Positions 25,696 to 36,196 of a stretch of DNA of 64,000 nt are shown here, piece by piece; position 1 is the stretch's first letter; every line of letters starts with the position of its first letter. Below the pieces are notes generated by a model. The model saw only the letters and a program-made list of their open reading frames with translations. It was not told where the DNA came from and searched no databases. The translations under genes were made by a program, and so were the position numbers. This DNA comes from Cellulomonas sp. URHE0023 (GTDB lineage Bacteria; Actinomycetota; Actinomycetes; Actinomycetales; Cellulomonadaceae), in the NCBI RefSeq assembly GCF_000688475.1, contig NZ_JIAN01000006.1, positions 620,001 to 684,000 of the forward strand. The letters are read 5' to 3'.

Positions 25696-27018
25696 GTGTC
25701 CCAGGCCCCGGCAGCCCGCCGCGGCTGGCGCACACCCTCGATCGTCTACGGGGCGGCGGTCGCCGCGTACTTCGTCGGGGTCACGCATCGCACCGCCCTC
25801 GGCGTCGCAGGCGTCGAGGCGACGCTGCGCTTCGGGCTCAGCGCGACCGGTCTGGCCGCGTTCTCGGTCGCGCAGCTCACGGTGTACGCCGCGATGCAGA
25901 TCCCGGCGGGCCGGCTGCTCGACCGGTTCGGCCCCCGTGCGCTGATCGCCACCGGCTCGCTCGTCATGGCGTCGGGACAGCTGGTGCTCGCACTGGCGCA
26001 CGACGTGCCGACGGCGCTCGTCGCACGCGTCCTCATCGGCGCCGGCGACGCGGGCATCTTCATCAGCGCGCTGCGGGTCGTGGCGGACTGGTTCCCGCCG
26101 AGGCGCGTCCCGGTGATGGTGCAGGTCACGGGTGTCATCGGGCAGTCGGGCCAGCTCGCGTCGGCGATCCCGGTGGCTCTGCTGCTGCACACGCGTGGGT
26201 GGACGGCCACGTTCGGAACCCTCGCGGTCGCCGGCCTGCTCGCGTCTGTCGGTGCATTCGTCGGGATCCGCGACCGTGAGCCGCAGGCTCGCTCGAAGAG
26301 TGCGCAGCGGTTCGGCCCGACCGTCCGTCGCACCGTGCGGACCGCGGGAACGCGCCTCGGGTTCTGGAGCCACTTCGCGACGCCGTTCAGCGCCAACGTC
26401 GTCGGGATGCTGTGGGGCGTCCCGTTCTTCCTGTCGGCGCAGGGATGCACGCCGGCGCAGGCGAGCCTGCTGCTGACGGTCCTGACCTTGTCGGCGATGG
26501 CGGCGGGTCCGCTCGTGGGGCGCCTCACCGCGCGGCACCCCCTGCGGCGCTCATGGATCGTGCTCAGCTCCTGCGCCCTGACGGCGGTCGCGTGGGTCAC
26601 GTTGCTGGTGCCCTCGACCCCGCGGCCGATGTGGCAGCTGCTCGCCTTCGTCGTGGTGATCGGCGCGGGCGGGCCGGTGTCGCTCGTCGGCATGGACTTC
26701 GCGCGCACGTGGTCCCCCACGTCGACGCTCGGCACCGCCAGCGGCTTCGTGAACACCGGCGGGTTCATCTCGACGATCGGCTCCGTGCTCGCGGTGGGAG
26801 TCGTGCTCCAGGCGGTGTCCCCACCCGGAGCGACGTCCTACACGCTCGACGCCTACCGCGCGGCGTTCACCGTGCTCCTCGTGCCCTGGGTCGTCGGGAT
26901 CGCCGGAGTGCTGCGCAGCCGGCACCTGACCCGCGCGGACATGCGGGCCGAGGGCGTCGTGGTCCCGCCGATCCAGCAGGTGCTGCGGCGCAGACGATCG
27001 GACTCGGACGACGCGTAG
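25696..27018 (+). CDS. MFS transporter
   Basis: 440 aa with about 12 predicted membrane segments. Family signs are the loop AAMQIPAGRLLDRFGPRAL (DRxGxR motif A between helices 2 and 3), VLIGAGDAGIFISALRVVADWFP and MDFARTWSPTSTLGTASGFVNTGGF (last part shortened), similar to the NNP/anion and hexuronate-type MFS groups. Substrate cannot be told. GTG at 25696 follows CGAGGTGAGTC. It ends 102 nt before jetA and is probably unrelated to it. Confidence 0.85.
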   Translation: MSQAPAARRGWRTPSIVYGAAVAAYFVGVTHRTALGVAGVEATLRFGLSATGLAAFSVAQLTVYAAMQIPAGRLLDRFGPRALIATGSLVMASGQLVLALAHDVPTALVARVLIGAGDAGIFISALRVVADWFPPRRVPVMVQVTGVIGQSGQLASAIPVALLLHTRGWTATFGTLAVAGLLASVGAFVGIRDREPQARSKSAQRFGPTVRRTVRTAGTRLGFWSHFATPFSANVVGMLWGVPFFLSAQGCTPAQASLLLTVLTLSAMAAGPLVGRLTARHPLRRSWIVLSSCALTAVAWVTLLVPSTPRPMWQLLAFVVVIGAGGPVSLVGMDFARTWSPTSTLGTASGFVNTGGFISTIGSVLAVGVVLQAVSPPGATSYTLDAYRAAFTVLLVPWVVGIAGVLRSRHLTRADMRAEGVVVPPIQQVLRRRRSDSDDA

Positions 27019-27120
27019 GCTCCCCCTGTGTCCGCAAAGCCCGTTCTGCGGGGACGCACGGCGTGCCGACGGCGGACCCCTCGTCACGGATGTCGGTGGA
27101 GCCACCTACGCTGTGCGGCG

Positions 27121-28593
27121 ATGATCACGCGAGCCGAAGGGGCGTACCTAGGAGCAGTCCGGGCGTTCCAGAACCCGATGCTCGACCTTCTCCACAAGCG
27201 GTACGCGCCGCTGGTCGTCTCGCTGCTGTCCCTGCTGTTCACGTCGGACCGGCGGCAGATCCCCGTCTCGGACGCGCACACCGAGGTCGGCGACGCGCTC
27301 GACCAGCTGCGTGCGGCGGGGTACGGCGACGACCTGCCGGTCGGGTCGGCGCGCGACGTCTGCCGCGGGTGGGCCGATGCCGGGTGGCTGGTGCGCCAGG
27401 TCCTCGACGACGACGTCGAGGTCTACCGGTTGTCCGCGCACGCAGTCGGCGCGCTAGAGGTCGCAGGGCGAGCCGGTGGAGCGCGCGCCCGGGTGTCGCA
27501 GTCCCGCGTGCGTACGCTCCTGGACGCGGTCGAGCGTCTCGCGCAGGACGCGGACCCCGACGTGATGGTGCGCATCGCACGCCTCGATACGGAGATCGCA
27601 CGGCTGCGGCAGGAGCTCGAGCGCGTCGAGCGCACGGGGCAGGTGGACACGGTCGACGACGAGCAGCTCGTCGAGGAGGCCGAGAACGTCGTGCACCTGG
27701 TGCGCGAGCTGCCCGCGGACTTCGCCCGCGTGGCCGAGTCGATCCGGGCGATGCAACGCGACGTGGTTCACGCCCTGCGCCAGGACGAGCGTCCGACCGG
27801 AGAGGTGCTGCGCGAGTACCTCGAGCGCGGCGAGCACGTCATGGAGGCGACCCCCGAGGGCCGCGCCTTCGCGGGTGCCCTGCGCCTCATCGGGGACCCG
27901 CAGCGCCTCGACCAGCTGGCGGGGCAGCTCGACGTCGTTCTGCGCCAGCCGTTCACCAAGCGCCTGCCCGCCCAGCAGCTCACCGAGCTGCGAGAGCTCG
28001 CACGCCGCATCGAGCACGGGCTGGACCTGGTGTTCGCGGCGCAGCGCGAGGCGTCCCTCGTGATCACCGCGCAGGTCCGGAACCACGACCCGCTGCGTGA
28101 CCGGCAGGTCGACGAGCTGCTGCGCGACGTGATGACCGGGTTGCAGAGGTGGATGCCGGACGCCCGTCGCGGGCAGGCGGCTGACCCCTTGCGCCGGCTG
28201 CCGGTGGCCGAGGTCGAGCACCTGCGCCAGACGCCGGGAGAGCTGCGACCCTCGGAACGCCCCGCCGCGCTCGAGACGTGGGACGACGACGGCTCGGACG
28301 TCTCGCACGACGAGGCGCGTGCGTGGGGCGGCCCGCAGTACGCACTGCTCGACGCCCGGCTCGCCGCGGCGGCAGGCGGCCCCGGAGTCGTCGATGTCGC
28401 GGACGCGTTCAACGCCGCACCCGACGCGCTGCGCCGGCCGGTGGACCTGCTGGGCATGCTCGAGCTCGCCCACGCGCGCGGCATGACCGAGACCGATGAG
28501 CTCGCTTTCGTCGACACCCTGCGGCCTGACGGCACCCGCCGGCGGTTCGCGCTCGGCGGTGTGACGACCACGATGAAGGACACGGATGACTGA
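27121..28593 (+). CDS. jetA: JetA, Wadjet type I (DUF3375, MukF-like kleisin)
   Basis: 490 aa. The DUF3375 pattern is clear: [79 protein letters not shown] and a long helical middle rich in Glu/Arg (about 140-300), then [13 protein letters not shown]. In type I Wadjet, JetA is the kleisin that bridges JetC heads and JetB. The ATG at 27121 starts the conserved domain; a 31-codon upstream extension is low-complexity and rejected. The ribosome site is weak. Its 3' end overlaps jetB by 8 nt. Confidence 0.9.
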   Translation: MITRAEGAYLGAVRAFQNPMLDLLHKRYAPLVVSLLSLLFTSDRRQIPVSDAHTEVGDALDQLRAAGYGDDLPVGSARDVCRGWADAGWLVRQVLDDDVEVYRLSAHAVGALEVAGRAGGARARVSQSRVRTLLDAVERLAQDADPDVMVRIARLDTEIARLRQELERVERTGQVDTVDDEQLVEEAENVVHLVRELPADFARVAESIRAMQRDVVHALRQDERPTGEVLREYLERGEHVMEATPEGRAFAGALRLIGDPQRLDQLAGQLDVVLRQPFTKRLPAQQLTELRELARRIEHGLDLVFAAQREASLVITAQVRNHDPLRDRQVDELLRDVMTGLQRWMPDARRGQAADPLRRLPVAEVEHLRQTPGELRPSERPAALETWDDDGSDVSHDEARAWGGPQYALLDARLAAAAGGPGVVDVADAFNAAPDALRRPVDLLGMLELAHARGMTETDELAFVDTLRPDGTRRRFALGGVTTTMKDTDD

Positions 28594-29320
28594 CACGGCC
28601 GAGCGGACCCGCGACGCACTGCACGAGCCGGAGGACGGGTTCATCGCGCCCGTGGCGATGGAGGACGACCCTGCCGAGCTGTTCGCAGGCGACCGCGGCA
28701 CCCTCGATGCCGACGTGCGACGGGTGCTCGTGCGGCTCCTTCAGCGCCGGTTCCTGCTCGCGGAGCGCACGCCCGCACTGTGGACCACCCTCCTGGAGAA
28801 CCAGCCGGTGATCGAGTCGCGGCTGCACGACCTGTTCGTGCATCTCGTCGTCGACCACGACCGTGGCCTGGCCTACAAGCGCCAGGTGCGTTCGGCCGAG
28901 CTGGAGGTGCCGGTCCTGCTGCGCGACGAGCCGTACTCGCGCGCCGAGACCCTGGTGCTCGTGCACCTGCGCACCGTCTTCCAGCGTGAGCGCGGTGCCG
29001 GTGAGACGTCGGTCCGGGTCGACGTCGAGGAGCTGGAGCAGACCGCCCTGACGTACTTCGACGCCCAGGACACCAACGTCGCGGGCAACCAGCGCGAGAT
29101 CCGCGCGGCGGTGGCCAGGCTCGCGAAGGAAGGGCTGATCGAGGAGGAGTCCGAGGGACGGTTCCGGGTCACCTCCCTGGTCGAGATCGTCCTGAGCAAC
29201 GAGCGCCTGGTCGAGCTGCGGGACTGGCTCCGCACGCGCGGCGAGGCGGCGCCCGTCGACCTCGGCGTGGACGACACGGACGACCGACGACCCGACGACG
29301 AGGGGCACGACGCTCGATGA
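28586..29320 (+). CDS. jetB: JetB, Wadjet type I (DUF4194, MukE-like kite protein)
   Basis: 244 aa. DUF4194 features include [66 protein letters not shown] and a C-terminal winged-helix [36 protein letters not shown]. JetB binds the JetA kleisin in the plasmid-sensing SMC complex. It overlaps jetA by 8 nt and jetC by 4 nt, so the three are one translational unit. Length is usual for the family. Confidence 0.92.
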   Translation: MTDTAERTRDALHEPEDGFIAPVAMEDDPAELFAGDRGTLDADVRRVLVRLLQRRFLLAERTPALWTTLLENQPVIESRLHDLFVHLVVDHDRGLAYKRQVRSAELEVPVLLRDEPYSRAETLVLVHLRTVFQRERGAGETSVRVDVEELEQTALTYFDAQDTNVAGNQREIRAAVARLAKEGLIEEESEGRFRVTSLVEIVLSNERLVELRDWLRTRGEAAPVDLGVDDTDDRRPDDEGHDAR

Positions 29321-32300
29321 CGATGATCGACACCCTCTTCGGGCTGATCCCGGCCGCCTCGACCGGGCAGCAGTGGATCGCGCGCGAGCTGCAGCTCGTG
29401 AACTGGGGCGGCTACGACGGCCATCACCGCCTGCGGCTCGCGCCGAGCGCGACCCTGCTCTCCGGGGCGTCGGGGTCGGGCAAGTCGACCCTGATGGACG
29501 CCTACATCGCGCTCCTGATGCCGCACACGACACCGTTCAACGGTGCCTCCAACGGAGGCGTCGTCGGGCGACCGCGCGGCAAGGACCAGCGCAACGTCGT
29601 GTCCTACGCGCGCGGCAAGCTCGACGAGTCGCGCACCGAGGACGGCACACGTGAGCGCGTGCTGCGCGGGGACGGCCGGGACACGTGGTCCGCGATCGCC
29701 CTGACGTGGGCGGACAACACCGGTGCCGAGCTCACCGCGGTGCGGGCGTGGTACGTGCCGTCCACGGCGCGCACGCTGGAGGACGTCGTGGCGGTACGGG
29801 CGACGTCCAACGACGCGTTCGACCTGACCGACCTGGAGCAGGCTGCGGCCGGGCGGCTTGCGCGAGCCGCGGTCTCCGCGACCGGCCTGACCTGCTACGA
29901 CACCGACCGCGACTTCACGGCGCGCCTGCACTCGACCCTCGGGATCGGTGCGTCGGGCGACGGCGCCAAGGCGGTGGCGCTCCTGGGCCGGATCCAGGCC
30001 GGCCAGCAGATCACGACCGTGGACGCGCTGTACAAGTCGATGGTCCTCGAGGAGCCCGACACGTTCGCCACCGCCGACGCCGTTGTCGAGCAGTTCGACA
30101 AGCTCACCGGTACGCACGAGCAGATGCTGACGGCACGGCGCCAGGTCAAGGCGCTGGAACCGATCCGCGGGCACCGCACGGCGGTCGAGGCCGCTGCGAG
30201 CCGCCTGCTGGTGATCGACGCGATCGGGTCGTTCGACGACACCGGGTCACCCGCGGCTCTGTGGTGCAACGAGCGGCGCCTGGATCTGCTGCGCTCGCTC
30301 GAGCAGGACCTGGGGCGACGCCACAGCGACGCGCAGCGGTTGACGGTCGAGACCAGCACCCGGATCGACGCCGCGCGGGCGGAGCTCGACGGCGTCAAGG
30401 AGACCCTGTGGGCCGCGGGCGGCGACCGGCTCGCTGCGGCGCACCGCGAGCTGCGGGCCGTCGACGCACGGCTGGCTGAGGTCCGTCGGTCCCGGGCACG
30501 CCTGGACACGCTCGTCGAGGAGGCCGGTGCCGCGCCCGTCACGCGTGAAGCCGATCTTGCTGCGCTCACCGCACGGGCGCGCAGCGCGCTCGGCGACGCC
30601 CGCAGCACGCGTGACAACCGTGCGGTCCTGGGTGAGGCGATGGCCGAGCGCAAGGAGGCGGCGGCCGCCCTGGCGGAGCTGCGCAACGAGCGCGGCGACG
30701 TCGAGCGACGCCGCGACAACGTGCCGCGCGACCTGCACAACGTCCGCGCCGTGCTGGCAGCCGCAGCGGGTCTCACCCCCGACGAGCTGCCCTTCGTCGC
30801 CGAGCTGGTCGAGGTCCGCACCGAGCACGAGCCGTGGCGCGATGCGTTCAACCTCGCCCTGGGTGGCTTCGCGACCCTGATGCTCATCGACTCGGCCCAT
30901 GTGCAGGCTTTCCGCAAGGCGATCGACGCGGTGCCGGTCGCACGGCGGCTGCGTTTCGAGGGAGTCGCGACGGGCCTGACCGACGCTGTCGCGCTCGACC
31001 CGAAGACTCTGCCGGGCCGGCTGGACTTCCGCACCGGGCCCTTCACGGGGTGGCTGCGCGGGGAGCTCGCACGACGGTTCTCGTTCGTCTGCGTCGACAC
31101 ACCCGGCGAGCTCGGGAAGCACTCCAAGGCGATGACGCGGTCCGGCCAGGTGTCCGAGGGCTCACGGGGCGCGCACGGCGGCCAGGGCAGCTCCAACGTG
31201 CTCGGCTTCACCAACACGCGCCTCCTGGCAGACCTCGACGCGCGCATCGCGCGAGCCGAGAACAGGCTCAGGCGTGCCGAGGAGCTTCTCGACGAGGCCG
31301 ACGGGGTGCTGGACCGTCACGAGGCGGAGCACCGTGCGTTCGCGGCACTCGCGGATGTCACCTGGGAGCAGGTCGACGTCGTCGGCGTCGAGGCGGAGCG
31401 CGCCAGGTGGGAACGGGTCGTCGACGACGTCACCTCGGGCAACCCGCAGGTCACCGCGCTGCAGTCGCGGGCCGCGGAGCTGGACAGGACCGTTCGCGAG
31501 CTGACCGAGGCGCTCGGCCGGACGAAGGGCGAGGCGCAGGAGCTTGCGGCGCTCTGGTCTGGCACCAGCGACGCCGTGGATGCCGCGACGACCGCACTGG
31601 ATGCCGCACTCGTGGCGCGAGCGGGCGCGGACCTCGTGGTGCCCGAGCACCGCGCGTTCCTCGAGGACCTGCTCGGCACGACGCCCGACCGGGACGAGTC
31701 GGCGCCCGGCCAGCCGTCCGAGGCGCTCGCCGCGTTCGACGCCGTCCTCGCCCGCGCGGGCGAAGTGCTGCGCGGCCACAGACAGCGAGCCCAGGAGGCG
31801 CTCGCGGCCGGCCGCGACGCGCTGCGACGCACCTTCGAGACGTTCGTCGAGCGGTGGCCCGACCCCAACCTCGGCACCGACCCCGATGCGTCCTACGCAG
31901 ACTTCGAGCGCATCCTGGCCGAGCTCGAGACGAACGGGCTGCACGAGCTCGAGGCCGAGTGGCGACGCAGCCTGCTGCGCCTGTCCGGCAACGACCTGAC
32001 CGACCTGCACCACGCCTTGAGCCGCTCGGTGCGGGAGATCAAGGAGCGCATCCGGCCGGTCAACGAGATCCTCGCGGAGCTGCCCTTCGCGGACGACGAC
32101 CACCGGCTCCGGATCGACGCACGCGACACCCAGTCGACCGTCGTCGCCCGGTTCCACAAGGAGCTGCGCGACCTGCGCGAGCTGCTCGCGACCGACGCCA
32201 CCGACGTGGAGCGCGAGCGCCGCTACGCACGCATGGCGCGCGTGATCGACCGGGTTCGACGCACCGCACCCGACTTCGCGGACCTCATCGACGTACGGCG

Positions 32301-32691
32301 CCACGTCCGGCTGAGCGCCGAGAAGGTCGACCTGGACGGCAACCACGTCGCGCTCTACGACCACATCGGCGAGAAGTCCGGCGGCGAGTCGCAGGAGCTC
32401 GTCGCGTTCATCGTCGGCGCCGCGCTGCGCTACCAGCTCGGTGACGCCGGTGCTGCGCGGCCCCGCTACGCGCCCGTGTTCCTGGACGAGGCGCTGATCA
32501 AGGCGGACGCACGGTTCACGGGCCGGGCCGTCGGTGCCTGGCGCGGCCTCGGCTTCCAGCTGGTGATCGGCGCACCGAACGACAAGTTCGGCGCGCTCGA
32601 GCCTCACATGGACCTGAAGTACGTGGTGCTGAAGGACGCCGCGGGGCGCTCCCGCACCAAGCCTGTGGTCGGTGTCCCGGACACGCCGTGA
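29317..32691 (+). CDS. jetC: JetC, Wadjet type I SMC-like ATPase
   Basis: 1124 aa. The N-terminal head has Walker A GASGSGKS (G50-S57). Two long coiled-coil arms rich in Glu/Arg/Ala (about 330-480 and 640-900) flank a hinge-like segment near 485-640. The C-terminal head has the signature [14 protein letters not shown] at about 1017-1030 and Walker [13 protein letters not shown] at about 1051-1062. All ATPase motifs look intact. In Wadjet, JetABC loads on DNA, extrudes a loop and senses small circles. It is followed by a GTGA overlap into what remains of jetD, as expected for the intact operon. Confidence 0.93.
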   Translation: MTMIDTLFGLIPAASTGQQWIARELQLVNWGGYDGHHRLRLAPSATLLSGASGSGKSTLMDAYIALLMPHTTPFNGASNGGVVGRPRGKDQRNVVSYARGKLDESRTEDGTRERVLRGDGRDTWSAIALTWADNTGAELTAVRAWYVPSTARTLEDVVAVRATSNDAFDLTDLEQAAAGRLARAAVSATGLTCYDTDRDFTARLHSTLGIGASGDGAKAVALLGRIQAGQQITTVDALYKSMVLEEPDTFATADAVVEQFDKLTGTHEQMLTARRQVKALEPIRGHRTAVEAAASRLLVIDAIGSFDDTGSPAALWCNERRLDLLRSLEQDLGRRHSDAQRLTVETSTRIDAARAELDGVKETLWAAGGDRLAAAHRELRAVDARLAEVRRSRARLDTLVEEAGAAPVTREADLAALTARARSALGDARSTRDNRAVLGEAMAERKEAAAALAELRNERGDVERRRDNVPRDLHNVRAVLAAAAGLTPDELPFVAELVEVRTEHEPWRDAFNLALGGFATLMLIDSAHVQAFRKAIDAVPVARRLRFEGVATGLTDAVALDPKTLPGRLDFRTGPFTGWLRGELARRFSFVCVDTPGELGKHSKAMTRSGQVSEGSRGAHGGQGSSNVLGFTNTRLLADLDARIARAENRLRRAEELLDEADGVLDRHEAEHRAFAALADVTWEQVDVVGVEAERARWERVVDDVTSGNPQVTALQSRAAELDRTVRELTEALGRTKGEAQELAALWSGTSDAVDAATTALDAALVARAGADLVVPEHRAFLEDLLGTTPDRDESAPGQPSEALAAFDAVLARAGEVLRGHRQRAQEALAAGRDALRRTFETFVERWPDPNLGTDPDASYADFERILAELETNGLHELEAEWRRSLLRLSGNDLTDLHHALSRSVREIKERIRPVNEILAELPFADDDHRLRIDARDTQSTVVARFHKELRDLRELLATDATDVERERRYARMARVIDRVRRTAPDFADLIDVRRHVRLSAEKVDLDGNHVALYDHIGEKSGGESQELVAFIVGAALRYQLGDAGAARPRYAPVFLDEALIKADARFTGRAVGAWRGLGFQLVIGAPNDKFGALEPHMDLKYVVLKDAAGRSRTKPVVGVPDTP

Positions 32692-33000
32692 GTGTCCGGG
32701 ACAGCCCCGCGGACGCGGCCGCCGTTGTCGCACGACGGCTCGGACAGGGGTGGCCCGGCGCTGGCCCGGTACGGCTCTCTCGGTGTGAACCACGGCGCGG
32801 ACGGACGTCCACTGCCCGGCGACGACCCAGCTGACGAACCTCACGCCAGATGAGCGTGACGCGTACCACGCCGGGGCAACCGCTGGTCCAGCGACCATTC
32901 GACGAATCGAGCAGGAGCGGATCCCCTCCGCTGATGCCCTCGGCGCGCTGCAGCTGCTCGTCGCGAACCAACGAAGCGCCGCCCAGGGCGAATCACTGAT
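32688..33000 (+). pseudogene. jetD: jetD remnant (Wadjet nuclease) with internal deletion
   Basis: A GTG overlapping the jetC stop (GTGA) opens a frame [20 protein letters not shown] then WPGAGPV, which resembles the start of DUF3322 in JetD. This frame runs into unrelated sequence and stops at 32832-32834. In another frame (open from 32789) the text reads ARTDVHCPATTQLTNLTPDE, RDAYHAGATAGPATIRRIEQ, ERIPSADALGALQLLV. This matches the end of the DUF2220 nuclease domain, where LTxxE and RLEQERIP are usual. About 300 residues, including the Toprim-like catalytic part, are missing, and the frames do not join. A functional JetD cannot be made here. The recognition is by eye; a profile search would settle it. 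Confidence 0.75.
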
Positions 33001-33003
33001 CCC

Positions 33004-33033
33004 GCGCCGGGACCCCCGTCGAGGTCCCGGCGC
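33004..33033. terminator. bidirectional terminator between jet operon and GH39-like gene
   Basis: Perfect 11-bp stem GCGCCGGGACC / GGTCCCGGCGC with an 8-nt loop, between the jetD remnant and the convergent glycosidase stop at 33045. Confidence 0.85.
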
Positions 33034-33044
33034 GCCCGCTGGGT

Positions 33045-34799
33045 TCAGGCGGGTGTGATCACCAGGTTGTAGGCGCCGGAGGAGTTCTGCCCGTTGACCG
33101 TCACCGACACCGTCCCGTTGGTCACAGACATGGTTTGGGAGGACACGGTGGTCGGTCCGGAGACGTTCGTCGTCCGACCCGAAGCGGGCACGGACGTCAC
33201 GACCACCTTGGCGTTGGCGCCGAGTCCGCTCAGACCGGTGACGCGCACGGTGTTGTTGCCCGACTCGCCACCGAACACCACGCTGAACCGCTTGGTCCCC
33301 GGGTCATAGGACGCGACGCCGTCCTGCGAGGCGGCCGGCGTGACCTTCACGATGCTGCCGGTCTGGTCCGCGTACCACGCGTACATCCAGTACGAGGCGG
33401 TCGGCGAGCCGTTGTGCAGCAGGCCGTTCAGAGTTCCCGGCTCGAACCAGAACGCGCGCTCGGCATCCCGTACGCCGCCGCGTTCGAAGGCAGCGACATA
33501 GTGGTTCGCTTGGGCGGGCACGTCGATCTCGTCGGGGGTGGCGTACTCATCGATCGAGATGGGCCGGGGCGAGATCCCGAGCTCCTTCTCCAGCGCGCGG
33601 TAGGCCGCGATGTCACCGGCAACCCGCTGCCAGCCCGAGAGCTCGTGCCAGCAGATCACATCCGGCACCGTGCCCGACGCCTTTGCTGCTGTGAGGAAGG
33701 TCCGCATGCGGGAGGCGTTCCATGCGGACTCGCTGGGGCCCAGGATGACCGCGTTCGGCGAGTTCTGCTTGACGCGCTGGACGGTGCGAGCCCAGCCGTC
33801 GGTCCAGGTTCCGGCGGAGGAAGGCCACGTCCAGTCCGGTTCGTTCCACGGCTCCCACGAAGCAGCGCTCGTCACCTCAGGGTGAGCACGGAGCGTCGTG
33901 AACATGTAGTCGATCCGGCTGTTCCAGTCGTTCCAGCTGGTCCAGTTGTACGGGAAGCCGTCGAAGCTGTCGGCCATGTCGACGAGGATCTTGCCGTTGA
34001 CCGCCTGCACGGTGGACGCAACCTTGATCGTGTCGCCGACCGGGTCGGGGACCCCGTTCGGCCGGTGCTGCGATCCCGGGGGCGGCTGCCGGAACCAGGT
34101 GGGCTTGAGTGGAGAAACGCGCGAGACTGCCGGCGTCGTCGAGTCACTCAGGCCGTAGAGGAAGTTCGTGCCTACCCGGGTTACGGGACGGACCGTCGTG
34201 GCGGCATCGATGACCAGGATCGCGCCCGTGGTGCCTCCCTGGGTCCAGCGCTGGTTCGTCTGGCCGTTGCAGGTCCAGAGGATCGCCTTGGTGCCGTTGG
34301 AGGTTGCACCGCCGTTGACGTCCAGGCAGAGCCCCGACTGCTCACCGACGAGTGATCCGTTGGATCCCCACGACCACTTCTGGTTCGACTGACCGTTGCA
34401 GGTCCAGATGAGGACCGCAGTACCCGCCGTGGTTCCACTGTGGTCGACGTCCAGGCACATCGAGCCCCCGAACGTCCGCAGCTCACGGGCTGACGTCAGC
34501 ACCCAACCCTGGTTGGCCTGGTTGTTGCAGTCCCAGATGTCGACCGTGGTACCAGCGGTGCCCACGTTCCCGGTGACGTCCAGGCACCTGCCCGAGGCGG
34601 CGCTGACCAGCGAGGGGTCGGCGGCGACGGCGGGCCCAGCCGTCACCGTGGAGGTGAGCGTCGCGCCGAGGATCGCGGCGAGGGCGACGGAGACGATCCT
34701 CGATCGTCGCCCGCTGCGCGGCGTTGCTCGTGGCGCTGGACCGGTCTCGGTACGGGCGGTGAACGGTGGCCGTGGCCGGCCCCATGGACGCGATGACAT
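33045..34799 (-). CDS. secreted CBM13 (ricin-B) plus GH39-like clan A glycosidase
   Basis: 584 aa. Arg-rich signal region ends near residue 60 (AGPAVA-ADPS). Residues about 61-187 are a ricin-B/CBM13 trefoil with three QxW motifs (NQGW, NQKW, NQRW). A TIM-barrel follows with the acid/base E320 in WEPWNEPDWTW and a likely nucleophile E418 in PISIDEYATPDE; WNEPD is common in GH39. About 495-584 is a beta-sandwich. ATG at 34799 has GGAGCTCAC; ATG at 34823 lacks a site. CBM13 often binds galactose or xylose units. Operators shared with the divergent LacI gene and the GH36 operon place it in galactoside use. The exact family is uncertain. Confidence 0.72.
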   Translation of the reverse strand: MSSRPWGRPRPPFTARTETGPAPRATPRSGRRSRIVSVALAAILGATLTSTVTAGPAVAADPSLVSAASGRCLDVTGNVGTAGTTVDIWDCNNQANQGWVLTSARELRTFGGSMCLDVDHSGTTAGTAVLIWTCNGQSNQKWSWGSNGSLVGEQSGLCLDVNGGATSNGTKAILWTCNGQTNQRWTQGGTTGAILVIDAATTVRPVTRVGTNFLYGLSDSTTPAVSRVSPLKPTWFRQPPPGSQHRPNGVPDPVGDTIKVASTVQAVNGKILVDMADSFDGFPYNWTSWNDWNSRIDYMFTTLRAHPEVTSAASWEPWNEPDWTWPSSAGTWTDGWARTVQRVKQNSPNAVILGPSESAWNASRMRTFLTAAKASGTVPDVICWHELSGWQRVAGDIAAYRALEKELGISPRPISIDEYATPDEIDVPAQANHYVAAFERGGVRDAERAFWFEPGTLNGLLHNGSPTASYWMYAWYADQTGSIVKVTPAASQDGVASYDPGTKRFSVVFGGESGNNTVRVTGLSGLGANAKVVVTSVPASGRTTNVSGPTTVSSQTMSVTNGTVSVTVNGQNSSGAYNLVITPA

Positions 34800-34835
34800 G
34801 TGAGCTCCATTGCTCGTCGCCATGCAGGACGATCC

Positions 34836-34895
34836 TGCAAACGTTGGTCAAGGGACCCTAGAGCGCAACGAGGCAGTTCTGCAAACGATGATCAG
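34836..34895. promoter_or_regulatory. two LacI-type operators in the GH39-like/LacI divergent promoter
   Basis: TGCAAACGTTGGTCA at 34836-34850 and TGCAAACGATGATCAG at 34880-34895. The second is identical over 16 nt to a site at 36197-36212 before the GH36 operon. LacI operators usually have a central CG and imperfect dyad symmetry, as here. They lie just upstream of the secreted enzyme (start 34799). Confidence 0.75.
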
Positions 34896-35052
34896 GCAGC
34901 GTCGAGCTCGATCGGACCACTCGGCACCAACAAGGTCATGGCTGCGTCGCAGGGTCGGCCACCCACGCAGGTCTGCCGGTCGACGGCTCGCCGGGGTCGC
35001 CAAGTCCGAGTCGATCGGCCAGAGGACCTCCCGGGCGGGATAGCCTCCCGAC

Positions 35053-36075
35053 GTGGACTCACCCCTCGGCCGACCTGCCGTTCTCGCGGATGTCGCCCGC
35101 GAGGCGGGCGTCTCCGTGCCGACCGTGTCTCGGGTGCTGAGCGGGAACGTGCCGGTCAGCGCCGCCAAGCGCGAGCTCGTACTCGCCGCCATCGAGCGAC
35201 TGAACTACCGACCGAACCCTGCCGCCCGGGCGCTCAAGCTGGGCCAGCGTTCGATGATCGGCGTCATCACGTTCAACACCGTGAGGTACGGATACTCCCG
35301 GACGCTCCAGGGCATCCAGGAGGCAGCCCGCCTGTCCGGCTACCTCGTGCTCATCGCGGTCGTCGAGTCCGCCGACCAGGCGGATATCGACGCCGCGGTC
35401 GATCTGCTCCTGGGCCAGAGCGTCGCAGGGCTCGTCGTGATCGAGTTCGACCCCGTCGGTGTCGCGATCTCCCGATCGTTGTCGCCCAGCGTCCCGGTCG
35501 TCGCTGCGGCCGCCGCGGGCCGGAGTCGCAGCCCTTATCCGCACGCCTACCTCGACGACCGGGTCGCAGCCCGGGAGGCGACGGAGTACCTGCTCGGTCT
35601 GGGGCACGAGACGGTGCACTACCTGGCCATCCCCCAGACAGACACGCGCACCGGCCGCGCGCTCGGCTGGCGCCAGGCGATCCTGGATGCCGGCGCGCCG
35701 TTGCACGAGCCTGTCGTCGCGGCGTACGACCCCGCATCCGGATACGAGGTGGGCAGCGTCCTCGCGCAGGACGAGACCGTCACCGCCGTCCTGTGCGGGA
35801 ACGACGAGCTCGCCATCGGCCTGATGCGTGCTCTGAGCGAGGCGGGCCGACGGGTACCGGAGGACGTCAGCGTCGTCGGCTTCGACGACCAGCCCGTCGC
35901 GTCGATGTGGATGCCCGCCCTCACCACGGTGCACCAGGACTTCGTGGGCCTGGGACGTCGTGTGTTCGGGCTGCTGGACTCCCTCCTTGCCACCGGGGCG
36001 TCCCGTCACACCTCATCCGCGAAGCCGCAGCTCGTCGTCCGTGAGAGCGCCGCCCCGCCGGGACGTCGGCGCTGA
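35053..36075 (+). CDS. LacI-family repressor of the GH39-like/GH36 regulon
   Basis: 340 aa. The HTH is at about 9-28 (VLADVAREAGVSVPTVSRVL, hinge NYRPNPAARALKLGQ). The periplasmic-binding-type core starts at MIGVITFNTV and ends with CGNDELAIGLMRALSEAGRR, VSVVGFDDQPVASMWMPALT. It should bind the TGCAAACG...GATCA elements found in both flanking promoters and be released by a galactoside-type sugar. GTG at 35053 has only a weak ribosome site. It sits between the secreted enzyme (divergent) and the GH36/ABC operon (same strand, 230 nt on). Confidence 0.92.
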   Translation: MDSPLGRPAVLADVAREAGVSVPTVSRVLSGNVPVSAAKRELVLAAIERLNYRPNPAARALKLGQRSMIGVITFNTVRYGYSRTLQGIQEAARLSGYLVLIAVVESADQADIDAAVDLLLGQSVAGLVVIEFDPVGVAISRSLSPSVPVVAAAAAGRSRSPYPHAYLDDRVAAREATEYLLGLGHETVHYLAIPQTDTRTGRALGWRQAILDAGAPLHEPVVAAYDPASGYEVGSVLAQDETVTAVLCGNDELAIGLMRALSEAGRRVPEDVSVVGFDDQPVASMWMPALTTVHQDFVGLGRRVFGLLDSLLATGASRHTSSAKPQLVVRESAAPPGRRR

Positions 36076-36196
36076 CCGAGACCGCGCCCGCAGGGCGCCC
36101 GTCCTGATCGCGCCGCGGGCCAGGTGGCCGAGCGCACGACTGGCGGTCGCCACGCACCCTCTCAGAGCTGCGCGCTCGACCGTTACCAAGTCGTTA

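Noticed and set aside
27028..27120. Upstream extension of jetA
   Set aside because: The 31 extra residues are Arg/Cys-rich and precede the conserved DUF3375 start at 27121.
32516..32971. Minus-strand open frame over the jetC end and jetD remnant
   Set aside because: Composition is Arg/Ser/Pro-rich without any domain, and plus-strand text matches JetC and JetD better.
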